Shown here one piece after another: positions 14,881 to 25,319 of a stretch of DNA of 64,000 nucleotides (its first letter is position 1; the number at the start of each line of letters is the position of its first letter). The notes under the pieces are model-generated. The model did not search any database, had not been told where the DNA came from, and saw only the letters and a list, made by a program, of their open reading frames with translations. A program made the position numbers and the translations under genes. The DNA is from Rhodoferax lithotrophicus (GTDB lineage Bacteria > Pseudomonadota > Gammaproteobacteria > Burkholderiales > Burkholderiaceae_C): NCBI RefSeq assembly GCF_019973615.1, contig NZ_AP024238.1:4051989-4115988 (forward strand), given 5' to 3'.

Positions 14881-17800
14881 GTTCACTGCCGCATAGGCAG
14901 CTCAGAAAGGTAGAGTACGCCCGTATCAAGTCCGAGATTTTGTTCACTGCCGCATAGGCAGCTCAGAAATGTACCGCTGTTTGCCACCACCCCCACATTG
15001 AGTTCACTGCCGCATAGGCAGCTCAGAAACCAGAAAAATCAAGCCCCCCGCCCGCAAAAGTGTTCACTGCCGCATAGGCAGCTCAGAAAACAGGAAAAAC
15101 GCCACGCTCTCCCAGCAATCAGTTCACTGCCGCATAGGCAGCTCAGAAAGCATTGGCGCTGCTGTGGCGCAAGGGGCGGCCGTTCACTGCCGCATAGGCA
15201 GCTCAGAAAGCCACGGCGACCCAAATCGCCGAGGTATTTGGGTTCACTGCCGCATAGGCAGCTCAGAAATGCAAGGGGAAGGCTTGCACGGCTGAGAGGC
15301 TGTTCACTGCCGCATAGGCAGCTCAGAAAAAGCAAGAGGTGAAGGTGACAACCCGCGTGATGTTCACTGCCGCATAGGCAGCTCAGAAAGGGTGGATTGC
15401 ACCAAACGCGGCCCGTCCATGGGTTCACTGCCGCATAGGCAGCTCAGAAAGTTCAGCGCCAGCGCAGTCGGCATCTTGCCCTGTTCACTGCCGCATAGGC
15501 AGCTCAGAAAAACCCGGTTGCTGAATTGTTCAAGCAGGTGTTGTTCACTGCCGCATAGGCAGCTCAGAAACAACAGGGAAGAGATCGCCAAGCGCATCCG
15601 TGGTTCACTGCCGCATAGGCAGCTCAGAAACGCAAGAACATGATGGACGATCATTTACCAGAGTTCACTGCCGCATAGGCAGCTCAGAAAGAAATCATCG
15701 AACAACCCGCCAGCGCCCGTGCGTTCACTGCCGCATAGGCAGCTCAGAAAAGATGATATTGGATGTGGCGCCGCTTTGTATCGTTCACTGCCGCATAGGC
15801 AGCTCAGAAATCGATGGTTTCGCCATCGTCCAACCAGCTTCGGTTCACTGCCGCATAGGCAGCTCAGAAATTGCAGCAGGCTATCGAAATAACGCCGGTC
15901 TACGTTCACTGCCGCATAGGCAGCTCAGAAATAGAAAGAAGTCGGGCATGCGAATGAAGTTCTGTTCACTGCCGCATAGGCAGCTCAGAAATTCAGTGAG
16001 CCCCTGCACCGGATTGTGGAGGCGTTCACTGCCGCATAGGCAGCTCAGAAACTTTTCAGAGTGGCCGCACTTTCGCACCAACAGTTCACTGCCGCATAGG
16101 CAGCTCAGAAAAGCAAGATGTCCGCAATCGGCGCGGATGCGCGGTTCACTGCCGCATAGGCAGCTCAGAAAACTGGTTGGCGGGAACACCCCGCGACCAA
16201 TCAGTTCACTGCCGCATAGGCAGCTCAGAAAATTTTGTGGACGAGCAGGTGGTGGAGCAGCAAGTTCACTGCCGCATAGGCAGCTCAGAAAGCACGTTGA
16301 GATCTGTGACCCGGCGGTAATCGGTTCACTGCCGCATAGGCAGCTCAGAAAAGCAGCGTGCGAATCTCAGCCTCTGACAGCACGTTCACTGCCGCATAGG
16401 CAGCTCAGAAATTGGCCACGTAAACCTGTTGGCCTTGACGGTTGTTCACTGCCGCATAGGCAGCTCAGAAACAGAGCAGGATCTTGCCGGTGGGTGGCGC
16501 AACGTTCACTGCCGCATAGGCAGCTCAGAAACAATGGCATAGTGTCTTTTGCCGTTGCGCCACGTTCACTGCCGCATAGGCAGCTCAGAAATTGACGTGA
16601 ACGGGCGTATCCTTTGGCGCGTGGTTCACTGCCGCATAGGCAGCTCAGAAATTGAACCAAACACATGAGAATGCCATGATGGAGTTCACTGCCGCATAGG
16701 CAGCTCAGAAAATCACGGCAGGCCCGTCCTTGATCTGGCAAAAGTTCACTGCCGCATAGGCAGCTCAGAAAGCGTTGTGAGTGCCGCGCAAGTTGAATGT
16801 GTGGTTCACTGCCGCATAGGCAGCTCAGAAAAGATGGAAGTTGCAGACATCGGCTGGGCCATCGTTCACTGCCGCATAGGCAGCTCAGAAAATGAAATCC
16901 AGCGGGCTTCCCGCAGTTCTTGCGTTCACTGCCGCATAGGCAGCTCAGAAATTGTCCAAAGCAAGGCGAATTTTTCCGTTTTGGTTCACTGCCGCATAGG
17001 CAGCTCAGAAATTGAACATCGGGCGCGGGTACATGCGCTCGGAGTTCACTGCCGCATAGGCAGCTCAGAAAACGAGGCAATGAAGGAGCCGTGCGTGTCC
17101 GCTGTTCACTGCCGCATAGGCAGCTCAGAAAATATCCAAGGTCACGGGGGGTACGGCATGAGCGTTCACTGCCGCATAGGCAGCTCAGAAATATACGAAA
17201 TATGACACATATTTTTACGCCGAGTTCACTGCCGCATAGGCAGCTCAGAAAAACACCTCACGACCAATGATGATTTCGCCAATGTTCACTGCCGCATAGG
17301 CAGCTCAGAAAACCCAGGTCGCTACCCTGGCCAACATCAACAAGTTCACTGCCGCATAGGCAGCTCAGAAAGCCATTGGGCGACTATAGGAAATTGGTCT
17401 TTCGTTCACTGCCGCATAGGCAGCTCAGAAATGATGGTCAACCGCGAGGCCAAGGGTGCAAAGGTTCACTGCCGCATAGGCAGCTCAGAAAAAGAATATT
17501 TGTACAGTGTGTACATCAAAATAGTTCACTGCCGCATAGGCAGCTCAGAAACAGTATTGGAATCGCAAGACTGCCTGGTGTTTGTTCACTGCCGCATAGG
17601 CAGCTCAGAAATGAATGAGATATTTAAGTCTTAAAAAATCATTGTTCACTGCCGCATAGGCAGCTCAGAAAAAAGAAATGCAGGCGAATCCTGTTGATTT
17701 CTTGTTCACTGCCGCATAGGCAGCTCAGAAAGCTCACAATGTGGGCGGTGATGCGATCCCAGTCGTTCACTGCCGCATAGGCAGCTCAGAAAACATTGTC

Positions 17801-20800
17801 AAAGCTGTTGCCCATTTCAGCTGCGTTCACTGCCGCATAGGCAGCTCAGAAAATCAAGACCGGCACCAACGCCGTATTCATCAAGTTCACTGCCGCATAG
17901 GCAGCTCAGAAAACCACCAAAACTGGATACGTCGTTCATGACGCGTTCACTGCCGCATAGGCAGCTCAGAAAACATGGTGCACGCCTATTTGCCCGCCCG
18001 GCGGGTTCACTGCCGCATAGGCAGCTCAGAAAACGTTGGGCCAGGCCCATATGCACCCGTTGATGTTCACTGCCGCATAGGCAGCTCAGAAAGCTGTGGG
18101 TAACGCTGAGTGCAGTGGGCACACGTTCACTGCCGCATAGGCAGCTCAGAAAATTGGAAAGCAGCCCAATTGCAGGGCAGGCTTGTTCACTGCCGCATAG
18201 GCAGCTCAGAAAAGCACGGTGTATTGCGCGGTGGCAAAGCCCAGGTTCACTGCCGCATAGGCAGCTCAGAAATAAAATTAATGTTTGTTGACGTGCGCAA
18301 TAATGTTCACTGCCGCATAGGCAGCTCAGAAATGCCGTAGAACCCACCGTGCTTAATTGGAAATGTTCACTGCCGCATAGGCAGCTCAGAAATTGAGAAG
18401 GCAGGCCACCAGATCAACCGAAAAGTTCACTGCCGCATAGGCAGCTCAGAAAACCCATATCATTGAGCACGCGCAGGGCCTGGCGTTCACTGCCGCATAG
18501 GCAGCTCAGAAAAATCTACAGCAATTTGCAGTAATCTCCTCTGAGTTCACTGCCGCATAGGCAGCTCAGAAAAGGCACACAGGGCCATGTACTGGGGCAA
18601 GTCGGTTCACTGCCGCATAGGCAGCTCAGAAACATTCCAGGTGTGCAGCCGTCAGAGCAATCGAGTTCACTGCCGCATAGGCAGCTCAGAAAATTGAGCC
18701 TGACCAATAAGACATGCCTCTGAAGTTCACTGCCGCATAGGCAGCTCAGAAATCTGTGAATGTCATGGCGTGCGAAACGCGAACCGTTCACTGCCGCATA
18801 GGCAGCTCAGAAATAACGATGTAAGCACAGCCCCGGCGGCAAGGTGTTCACTGCCGCATAGGCAGCTCAGAAAGGGCGCAGTTGGATCTGATGTGACCAG
18901 GGTGTGTTCACTGCCGCATAGGCAGCTCAGAAAGCAGCAAACGGTGGTACATCGTTGATTTTTGTGTTCACTGCCGCATAGGCAGCTCAGAAAATTCGTT
19001 CCAGCAAGGTATTCGTCACGCTCAGGTTCACTGCCGCATAGGCAGCTCAGAAACGCCGAGCATGAGCGAGTCCGGCATAGCTGCAGTTCACTGCCGCATA
19101 GGCAGCTCAGAAAAAACGGGATTGCTGCCCGTGCGTGGGCGACAAGTTCACTGCCGCATAGGCAGCTCAGAAAGACCTCCGCGCCTGGCAGACACAAATG
19201 GGCTAGTTCACTGCCGCATAGGCAGCTCAGAAATGTCAGCGGAACACTCGCAATCCGGGGTGTCTGTTCACTGCCGCATAGGCAGCTCAGAAAAGCGCCA
19301 GAGGGTGCCCCCAATAGTTCGAAGTGTTCACTGCCGCATAGGCAGCTCAGAAATTGACCCAAGCCCGTCGACGCACGAAGAGTTAGTTCACTGCCGCATA
19401 GGCAGCTCAGAAACGTGCAGCCGGTGAGGTGGGCTGGTGCCAGGTGTTCACTGCCGCATAGGCAGCTCAGAAAAAGAACCCTACGCCACAAACACCAGCT
19501 CAGACGTTCACTGCCGCATAGGCAGCTCAGAAAGCCAAAAAAATCAGAAACAGGGCCGTAATTTGCGTTCACTGCCGCATAGGCAGCTCAGAAAAATCAA
19601 AAAAGAGCGCATGAGCAGTCCACACTGTTCACTGCCGCATAGGCAGCTCAGAAAAGACAAGGGCGTTACCGCTATGGCAACACGTCGTTCACTGCCGCAT
19701 AGGCAGCTCAGAAAGAATGTGCCACGGGTCCCCTGACCGGTCATTTGTTCACTGCCGCATAGGCAGCTCAGAAAACAGGGACGGCGGCTGGTTTACCAGC
19801 GACACCGTTCACTGCCGCATAGGCAGCTCAGAAAGTTAAGCCGGTACTGTTGTAGCCCGTGCCACCGTTCACTGCCGCATAGGCAGCTCAGAAAACATGC
19901 GGCTGCCAAACTTCTGATCGTGCCTGAGTTCACTGCCGCATAGGCAGCTCAGAAATCTGCCATTGGTGCTGGGTGAGCACCGCATGTTGTTCACTGCCGC
20001 ATAGGCAGCTCAGAAATGATCGTGCTGGACTCAGAATTCTGGCAGCATGTTCACTGCCGCATAGGCAGCTCAGAAAACGACAAGGTGGAAGCCAAGAAGC
20101 AGGCCGAAGTTCACTGCCGCATAGGCAGCTCAGAAAGGCACCGCGTGGCCATCGTGGTCGATGATGCGGTTCACTGCCGCATAGGCAGCTCAGAAAGCCC
20201 GAAGGCGGCGAGACGTGAAGCTATGGGAGTTCACTGCCGCATAGGCAGCTCAGAAAGCACATGCCAGCGCAACGGCCTTGCTGATCTCGTTCACTGCCGC
20301 ATAGGCAGCTCAGAAATACCGAATTGACGGTGTGTGCGTTCCCAGTGTGTTCACTGCCGCATAGGCAGCTCAGAAAGTTTCCAAGGCTCTCAGCCAGCGC
20401 TTTATTGAGTTCACTGCCGCATAGGCAGCTCAGAAACGATTTGCGCGTGCCCCTGGCTGGGCGTGCGCGTTCACTGCCGCATAGGCAGCTCAGAAAAGCG
20501 GAAGGCTGATCGTCTCGCTGATGTTGCTGTTCACTGCCGCATAGGCAGCTCAGAAACGCTGGTGGACAAGCCCGCTGGGTGGCCACCAGTTCACTGCCGC
20601 ATAGGCAGCTCAGAAATACACCGCCGCCATGAAGCGCGGAATTTATGAGTTCACTGCCGCATAGGCAGCTCAGAAAACAGGGGCAGGCCGTGATCGGCGG
20701 TATATTGCGTTCACTGCCGCATAGGCAGCTCAGAAAAGCACATCAGCCAGTAGACCAACCGGTGCATATGTTCACTGCCGCATAGGCAGCTCAGAAACAT

Positions 20801-21039
20801 TTGTAGGTTTCTTTTCCGTTGACTTTTGCGTTCACTGCCGCATAGGCAGCTCAGAAAAACAAAACAGGCAACTGATCCACGACCATATTGTTCACTGCCG
20901 CATAGGCAGCTCAGAAAAGGCAGATATTCGCCGACGATGGGCACGTTCATGTTCACTGCCGCATAGGCAGCTCAGAAAGATCAGCGCATGGAAAATCCGC
21001 CATCTACGTTTGTTCACTGCCGCATAGGCAGCTCAGAAA
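14881..21039 (+). CRISPR. Type I-F CRISPR array, 103 repeats and 102 spacers
   Basis: The 28-bp repeat begins GTTCACTGCC and ends CTCAGAAA, with the stem CTGCC/GGCAG around loop GCATA. By position, 103 repeats and 102 spacers are present: 91 spacers of 32 nt and 11 of 33 nt. Reading every copy by eye I found no variant repeat, including the last, although terminal repeats are often degenerate. The array is transcribed in the same direction as cas6f, with the leader on its left. Spacers are GC-rich and look phage- or plasmid-like in composition, and I noticed no duplicates. Long apparent reading frames on both strands across the array are produced by the 60-bp periodicity and are not genes. 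Confidence 0.99.
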
Positions 21040-21093
21040 GCCACTGTCTGCCTTCTTGGTTCACATGTCGATCACCAGCCACCATACCTCGAA

Positions 21094-21126
21094 ATGACAC
21101 CCAAAGCGAGGTGCTTTGAGTGTCAT
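21094..21126. repeat. Two-tier inverted repeat just beyond the array
   Basis: ATGACAC, CC, AAAGC, a 5-nt loop, GCTTT, GA, GTGTCAT: outer stem of 7 bp and inner stem of 5 bp, 55 bp after the last repeat. No T-tract follows. It may end or protect the 3' end of the pre-crRNA, or be a boundary structure of the element. The rest of 21040-21397 shows no gene. Confidence 0.6.
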
Positions 21127-21346
21127 ACCCTGTGTCATCCTGGTCACCTCAATAGCTTGGCCCAGTTCGCCCGACCCAAGTGGGGATCACAATCTCTGTT
21201 TTTCGGGATTGCTTCATGTCGTCTCCTTTCAATTCGATGGGTTAAAGAGCGGAGAATCTGTTTCCAACTTTGTATACGTGACCGAGGAAACAGAAAAATC
21301 GCCACGGCCTGATTGCCAGGCTCAGTGATGCCTTGCAGCAGGACAC

Positions 21347-21369
21347 TAAAAAACCCCGACTTGCGGGGC
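21347..21369 (-). terminator. Rho-independent terminator of the YqaJ-cluster tail
   Basis: On the minus strand CCCCG, a 5-nt loop and CGGGG are followed by TTTTTT (21353-21348). It closes the leftward gene cluster that begins near 25237 and faces the CRISPR array. Confidence 0.75.
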
Positions 21370-21397
21370 TTTGTGGTGTTGGTTGAAGGCCGGTTTT

Positions 21398-21649
21398 TCA
21401 AAACTGCCGAAATTGCGCTCTGTCGAACCGCTGACGATCCCAACCAAGTTGCCGTCTCAGTCTGCTTTGGGCCTGTGCAGGGTCATGGTCAAATGCACGC
21501 CAAGCGTCACAGTCACTGGTGTACCGGTATTCCCAACCACCACTGATACGCTGAAACAAAATGACATCGGCGTGTGGTGTGCTGTTGGTATCTGAATAGC
21601 TTCCCACGCCACTGCCAGTAACCCCACCCTCGCCTTCACGCCCGCCCAT
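21398..21649 (-). CDS. Small hypothetical protein at the end of the YqaJ cluster
   Basis: An 83-residue frame starts at ATG 21649, overlaps the upstream gene's end by 14 nt and stops 29 nt before the terminator at 21347-21369. This placement is the main support. The C-terminal half looks protein-like (ADVILFQRISGGWEYRYTSDCDAWRAFDHDPAQAQ, with aromatic and acidic residues in a natural mix). No ribosome site is obvious, and an alternative start at 21700 would overlap more. No family is recognised. Confidence 0.4.
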   Translation of the reverse strand: MGGREGEGGVTGSGVGSYSDTNSTPHADVILFQRISGGWEYRYTSDCDAWRAFDHDPAQAQSRLRRQLGWDRQRFDRAQFRQF

Positions 21650-22649
21650 TTGGTGCCTGACGAGACAACTGGTTGACTGACACTGCCGCCCCATGGCCAT
21701 TCATCAGCACTGCTTTCTGGTTCAGCTTTTCAGCCAGGCCAGCCTTGATGCCGTTGGGTGGTGCACTGCTATTGCTTACCGCACGGCCTCCCTCCGAATG
21801 ACCCTGTGAGGAATAGCCAGTTGACTGACCGTCAAACTCACTGTCAAATTCAGCCGGGAAAAACTCCTCCACCACAGCAGCACCATCTTCCTCAGACTCT
21901 TCAAACGCCCCAGCTGCAAAACCCTGTCGTGCGGCTTCGTCTAAAGCAGCTTGGTTAAAACCAGACGCCTTGCGCAACTCACTCTCCGCTTTGGCACTGG
22001 CAATCGCCTCAGCCATCGTCATGCCGGTCTTGATGGTCAAATCCACGTAGTAAATCTGTGCCCGGTGTGACTGGGTCGTGGACTTGCCCCGCAGACGCAG
22101 TTCCAGCGGCAGTGTGGAGAGTTGCCCACCAGACACGGCATGGAAATAACTCAGACGTGCCGACAAGGTGCGAATTGAATTGAACCCGGTGGTGCGAAAC
22201 ACAAAAGTGCCCAGTTCATCGTCCTCACCAATGCGCACATTCAAGCGGCCGTAGGGTTTACAGAATCCCCCTTTGGCCAGATCACAGGCTTCAGGTGATG
22301 GACAAGGCAGTGTCTGTACACCTGCAGCCAATGACCGCCTGCAAGTTTCCCCATTGCCCACACACAGCGGTCTACCCGTTTGACGGTCAAACAAACTGTA
22401 ATTGGCACGCAGGTTCAGGTCAGGGTCATCGAACAACAAGCGAATCGGAATATTGCGCAGCTTGGTGCTGCCTCCTTTGCGTAAAGTTTCATCCATGGGG
22501 TGATTGACCCAGCCGTCTTTGCTTTGCACCTGGCTGGTCACGGTGAATTCATCGTCTTTCTCGGGCAGACGCTTGCCGTTCTTCTCGATCACTTTGCCAA
22601 TGGCAATGCGGCCAATGATGGGTGGCGTTAAGGCCAAACCTTTGAGCAT
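21636..22649 (-). CDS. Mobile-element protein with a cysteine cluster, hydrolase/metal-binding type
   Basis: A 337-residue protein starts at the ATG preceded by AAAGGA 8 nt upstream; a longer frame from 22688 would run through the terminator hairpin of the upstream gene and is rejected. It opens LKGLALTPPIIGRIAIGKVIEKNGKRLPEKDDEFTVT and contains four cysteines (CVGNGETC, LPCPSPEAC, KGGFC) that could bind a metal or iron-sulfur cluster. The C-terminus is acidic and low in complexity. Proteins with this opening commonly accompany YqaJ and DUF932 genes in betaproteobacterial integrative elements, often annotated as hydrolase or metal-binding; I know of no defined activity. It is probably part of a recombination or replication module. 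Confidence 0.7.
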   Translation of the reverse strand: MLKGLALTPPIIGRIAIGKVIEKNGKRLPEKDDEFTVTSQVQSKDGWVNHPMDETLRKGGSTKLRNIPIRLLFDDPDLNLRANYSLFDRQTGRPLCVGNGETCRRSLAAGVQTLPCPSPEACDLAKGGFCKPYGRLNVRIGEDDELGTFVFRTTGFNSIRTLSARLSYFHAVSGGQLSTLPLELRLRGKSTTQSHRAQIYYVDLTIKTGMTMAEAIASAKAESELRKASGFNQAALDEAARQGFAAGAFEESEEDGAAVVEEFFPAEFDSEFDGQSTGYSSQGHSEGGRAVSNSSAPPNGIKAGLAEKLNQKAVLMNGHGAAVSVNQLSRQAPNGRA

Positions 22650-22678
22650 GATGGATTCCTTTCCAATAGAAATAAGAA

Positions 22679-22709
22679 AGCCCCACACGGAAGAGTCCGG
22701 TGTGGGGCT
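22679..22709 (-). terminator. Terminator after the YqaJ gene
   Basis: AGCCCCACAC and GTGTGGGGCT form a 10-bp stem with a loop of about 11 nt, followed on the minus strand by TTCTTATTTC. It lies 43 nt past the YqaJ stop and 30 nt upstream of the next gene. Confidence 0.75.
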
Positions 22710-22751
22710 GTATGTGTTGATTTGAGTTGCGTAAAGTCGGATTGGCTTTGC

Positions 22752-23762
22752 TCAGGTATTGACCAGAAACCGCCTTGAGCCCGGTTTGACCAAGCTGTAG
22801 TTCTTCAACAAATCAGGTTGCTCTTGCAGCAATTTGGTGGTGTCCAACCCAGCGCCATCCTTGCTGCGTTTCCAGGTGATGTTCCCGGTTTGAAACACCA
22901 CTTTGGTGGTATCTCCCATGCGTTGCTGGATGCGCTGTTTCAATTGAGCCTCCAGCGTCACCTGGGTGCTCAACACTTCTCGCACAGCCAACAGGTCAGA
23001 GAACACGGCTGACATTTCCAAGTCATCGGACAGATCAAGGGTGAAGCCGCTGTCTTTGGGATACAGACAACGCAAAGCCACATCCGCCGATTCAGAGCCA
23101 TCCGCTGGCGGTTCCGTGTCGGTTTCAACGTAGTGCCAGAAGGCCCGTTCCAATTCAATCAACTTGGCGATCATGGCTTCATCGCGTTGGATACGGTGAA
23201 TCTGGAGGTCTTGGCCACAAATCAGCACCACCACATCAGCACACTGCTTGCCGGTGACGGCTAACTGATGCATGACTTGCAATTGAACGTATTCCGGCAC
23301 ACCCTCGCGCCAGAGAAACGAGCCTTGCAAGCCAGCAGTTTTGCATTCCAGAATCTGCACATCGGCTGTACCAGTCACTTCCCGGTCGATATTGGCCAGC
23401 ATCCAGGTTTCTTGGGGATGCTGCAGCACGGCATTGATGCGTCGGACTTTGTGACCCGAGCGTTTGGTGTAATGGGCAGCCACAATGCTTTCCAGCAAAG
23501 TGCCCCAATACATCGGACTGGTTTCGTCATTGGGATCGGTTTTGGGCAGGTTGCCATCCCGGCCGGTCTTCTCCATCCAGAGTTCGAGTTGCGATTTGTA
23601 GGGATTGAGCCCCACAGCGGCGGCGGCATCCGAGCTGCCGATGCCACGTTTTCTGATGGTGAGCCATTCGTCACGGTCAAGATGGCTGGTCTTGACCAGC
23701 TTGAGTGCTGGCTTAGAACCGATGGGCTTGTTAGCCCGAGGTGTTGGCATAGCGTTGGCCAT
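22752..23762 (-). CDS. YqaJ-family phage-type exonuclease
   Basis: A 336-residue protein of the YqaJ viral recombinase family, which are lambda-exonuclease-like 5'-3' nucleases that work with a single-strand annealing protein. Motifs in order: RKRGIGSSDAAAAVGLNPYKSQLELWMEKTG (YqaJ signature), the acidic pair around YWGTLLESIVAAHY, the nuclease core VTGTADVQILECKTAG (D-(x)n-E-x-K), and YVQLQVMHQLAVTGKQCADVVVLICGQ. The catalytic residues are all present. The C-terminal 90 residues are helical, and no annealing protein gene is adjacent. It has its own terminator, and the DUF932 gene lies upstream. Confidence 0.9.
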   Translation of the reverse strand: MANAMPTPRANKPIGSKPALKLVKTSHLDRDEWLTIRKRGIGSSDAAAAVGLNPYKSQLELWMEKTGRDGNLPKTDPNDETSPMYWGTLLESIVAAHYTKRSGHKVRRINAVLQHPQETWMLANIDREVTGTADVQILECKTAGLQGSFLWREGVPEYVQLQVMHQLAVTGKQCADVVVLICGQDLQIHRIQRDEAMIAKLIELERAFWHYVETDTEPPADGSESADVALRCLYPKDSGFTLDLSDDLEMSAVFSDLLAVREVLSTQVTLEAQLKQRIQQRMGDTTKVVFQTGNITWKRSKDGAGLDTTKLLQEQPDLLKNYSLVKPGSRRFLVNT

Positions 23763-23818
23763 GATGGGTTCCTTTCAGGTTCGGAAAATGTGTTGGGTTC
23801 AATTGCGCAATGCACCAA

Positions 23819-23857
23819 TAAAAAACCCCGGTCAATCCGAAGACTGAGCGGGGTTTG
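23819..23857 (-). terminator. Terminator after the DUF932 gene, with a TTCG loop
   Basis: On the minus strand AACCCCG and CGGGGTT pair around an inner stem (TCAGTC/GATTGA, one G-U) closed by a TTCG tetraloop, and then TTTTTT follows. It lies between the DUF932 stop and the YqaJ start. Confidence 0.8.
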
Positions 23858-23879
23858 TTTGTGGGTGTTGATGCTGGGT

Positions 23880-24848
23880 TCATGCTGCCATTTGCAGGGC
23901 ATAGTCCAGTGCCCGTTGTTTCAATACCGCGCCTTGACCGAACCAGGCGCTGTCCAGGCGGTTTTCTTGGCTGCGGGCACGTTTTTCGTGATCAACGAAT
24001 TCGGTGACTGCATTCAAGAGGCCCCAGGCCGTGCCAGAGGCTGAGGTCAGTTCAGCACCATGAGCTTGGCCTTCGTACATGGCTTGGACTTTCTTCAAGG
24101 CCCGCTCATTCATCAAGCCTTGCGCCGGATCGAGTTGACTGTCTGAATTGCACATGACCTTCAAAAAGTAGTTCATGGACTCATGGCTTTTGACTTTGCG
24201 CTCCGACAGGGTTTTCATGCGGTACATGAAGCTATCCCAACTGGAAACTGCAATACCGAGTTGTTTCTTCACCGCTTGGGGATCAAAGTTGGTGCTGTGC
24301 GGTACTTTGATAGCACTGCTGGCTCCATTCAAGGCCACGGTCAAGGTGTTGTTACATACAACCCGGATGGTGGTAGGTGTAGCCGTAGTGGCCAATGTGC
24401 CATCACAACTGGTGGCCAGCAGGATGTAACCTTTGACGACATCATTGCCCTTGAGGGTTGCTTCTTTGCCGGTTTTGGCCAATGCCCAGAATTTCTTGCC
24501 GTCTTTGAGGACTCCAGCAGTTTCCAGCTCGAAGCCTGAAATTTCCGTCAGGTCGCGGTAGAACTCCAGGACAGATTTGGGCTGCACCACCTGATAACGG
24601 CCCGAGACCACCGAAAGTGGGGCCTTGGTGTCACTGCGGTACAGCACCTTTTGATCCTCAAAGCTCATGATAGAGCCCAGAGCGCCTGCCTGTTCGGTCA
24701 TGTAACGAACCGGGGTCTCTCTGATTTCCCAGTCCATTCCAGCTTTTTGAGCCCAGACTTCAATGGGTTGTTTGGCAGGCAGTTTGTTGCCGAGTTCGTG
24801 CCAAGGGGTTTGGCCGACATAGGCCATTTGTTGAACAAGGTGTGCCAT
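23880..24848 (-). CDS. DUF932 (phage/plasmid-related) protein
   Basis: A 322-residue DUF932 protein. The ATG at 24848 is chosen because MAHLVQQMAYVGQTPWHELGNKLP is the family's usual start; an in-frame start at 24926 adds 26 unrelated residues. Conserved parts include the W-x-I-x-E-x-P-V segment (WEIRETPVRYM), VLYRSDTKAPLSVVSGRYQVVQPKSVLEFYRDL and the N-N-T-L segment (IRVVCNNTLTVAL). The family is common on phages, plasmids and integrative elements and is thought to act in DNA metabolism, but no activity is established. It precedes the YqaJ gene, a frequent pairing. Confidence 0.88.
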   Translation of the reverse strand: MAHLVQQMAYVGQTPWHELGNKLPAKQPIEVWAQKAGMDWEIRETPVRYMTEQAGALGSIMSFEDQKVLYRSDTKAPLSVVSGRYQVVQPKSVLEFYRDLTEISGFELETAGVLKDGKKFWALAKTGKEATLKGNDVVKGYILLATSCDGTLATTATPTTIRVVCNNTLTVALNGASSAIKVPHSTNFDPQAVKKQLGIAVSSWDSFMYRMKTLSERKVKSHESMNYFLKVMCNSDSQLDPAQGLMNERALKKVQAMYEGQAHGAELTSASGTAWGLLNAVTEFVDHEKRARSQENRLDSAWFGQGAVLKQRALDYALQMAA

Positions 24849-24955
24849 GGGGATTTCTTTCTGTATTTGAGGGGTATGTAGCTGATCAAGCCGCTGACTG
24901 GATTTAGCCAACGGCATCACAAGCAATGGGGAATGAATACGAAACGTTGTCGGGA

Positions 24956-25237
24956 CTACCGGCTGAAGTTGTAGCCACAGTCACGACACTGGTAGTTGTT
25001 GAGCAGGCTGTTGTCAACCACAGCTCCCAGGCTGGAACCCACAGCAGCACCGCTGAACAGGCCAGCCATGATGGCTCCGGCGATACCACCGACCAGGGCA
25101 CCGACTGGCCCCCCGGCTGAACCGAGGCTGGCACCTCTGGCCGCACCTGCTAATGCGCCAATGGCACTATCAGTTTTGCGTCCAAGGTTTTTGGTTTGGA
25201 TGCGGGTTGATGAACATTGAGGGCAATAAATCGTCAT
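24956..25237 (-). CDS. Glycine-zipper protein flanked by two zinc knuckles
   Basis: A 93-residue protein from an ATG preceded by AAGGAG, which excludes the longer frame from 25366. It begins with a CPQC knuckle (residues 5-8) and ends with CRDC (residues 84-87). Between them lies a glycine-zipper double helix (GALAGAARGASLGSAGGPVGALVGGIAGAIMAGLFSG) of the kind that inserts in membranes. A membrane hairpin held between two halves of a zinc ribbon is an unusual build. No function is known to me. It leads the leftward mobile-element cluster. Confidence 0.8.
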   Translation of the reverse strand: MTIYCPQCSSTRIQTKNLGRKTDSAIGALAGAARGASLGSAGGPVGALVGGIAGAIMAGLFSGAAVGSSLGAVVDNSLLNNYQCRDCGYNFSR

Positions 25238-25282
25238 GATGAAGACTCCTTGGTTATGAAGATTGAGGGATAAAAACAAGAA

Positions 25283-25319
25283 AAGCCGTCGCTCGCCCTG
25301 GTGGACGATGCGACGGCTT
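25283..25319 (-). terminator. 10-bp hairpin upstream of the glycine-zipper gene
   Basis: AAGCCGTCGC and GCGACGGCTT form a perfect 10-bp stem with a 17-nt loop, followed on the minus strand by TTCTTGTTTTTATC. It sits 46 nt upstream of the glycine-zipper gene, so it either ends an unseen leftward transcript or acts as a leader attenuator. Confidence 0.6.

Noticed and set aside
14998..20956. Dozens of open frames on both strands across the array, repeating SLPHRQLR, VHCRIGSSE or FLSCLCGSE
   Set aside because: They are translations of the 60-bp CRISPR periodicity and carry no independent coding evidence.
14881..21039. Possible self-targeting spacers
   Set aside because: I compared some spacers by eye with the window and saw no match, but this was not exhaustive and cannot be claimed either way.
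21144..21443. 99-codon leftward frame after the array
   Set aside because: It crosses the terminator at 21347-21369 (its TTKPRKSGFF stretch is the hairpin translated) and has no support.
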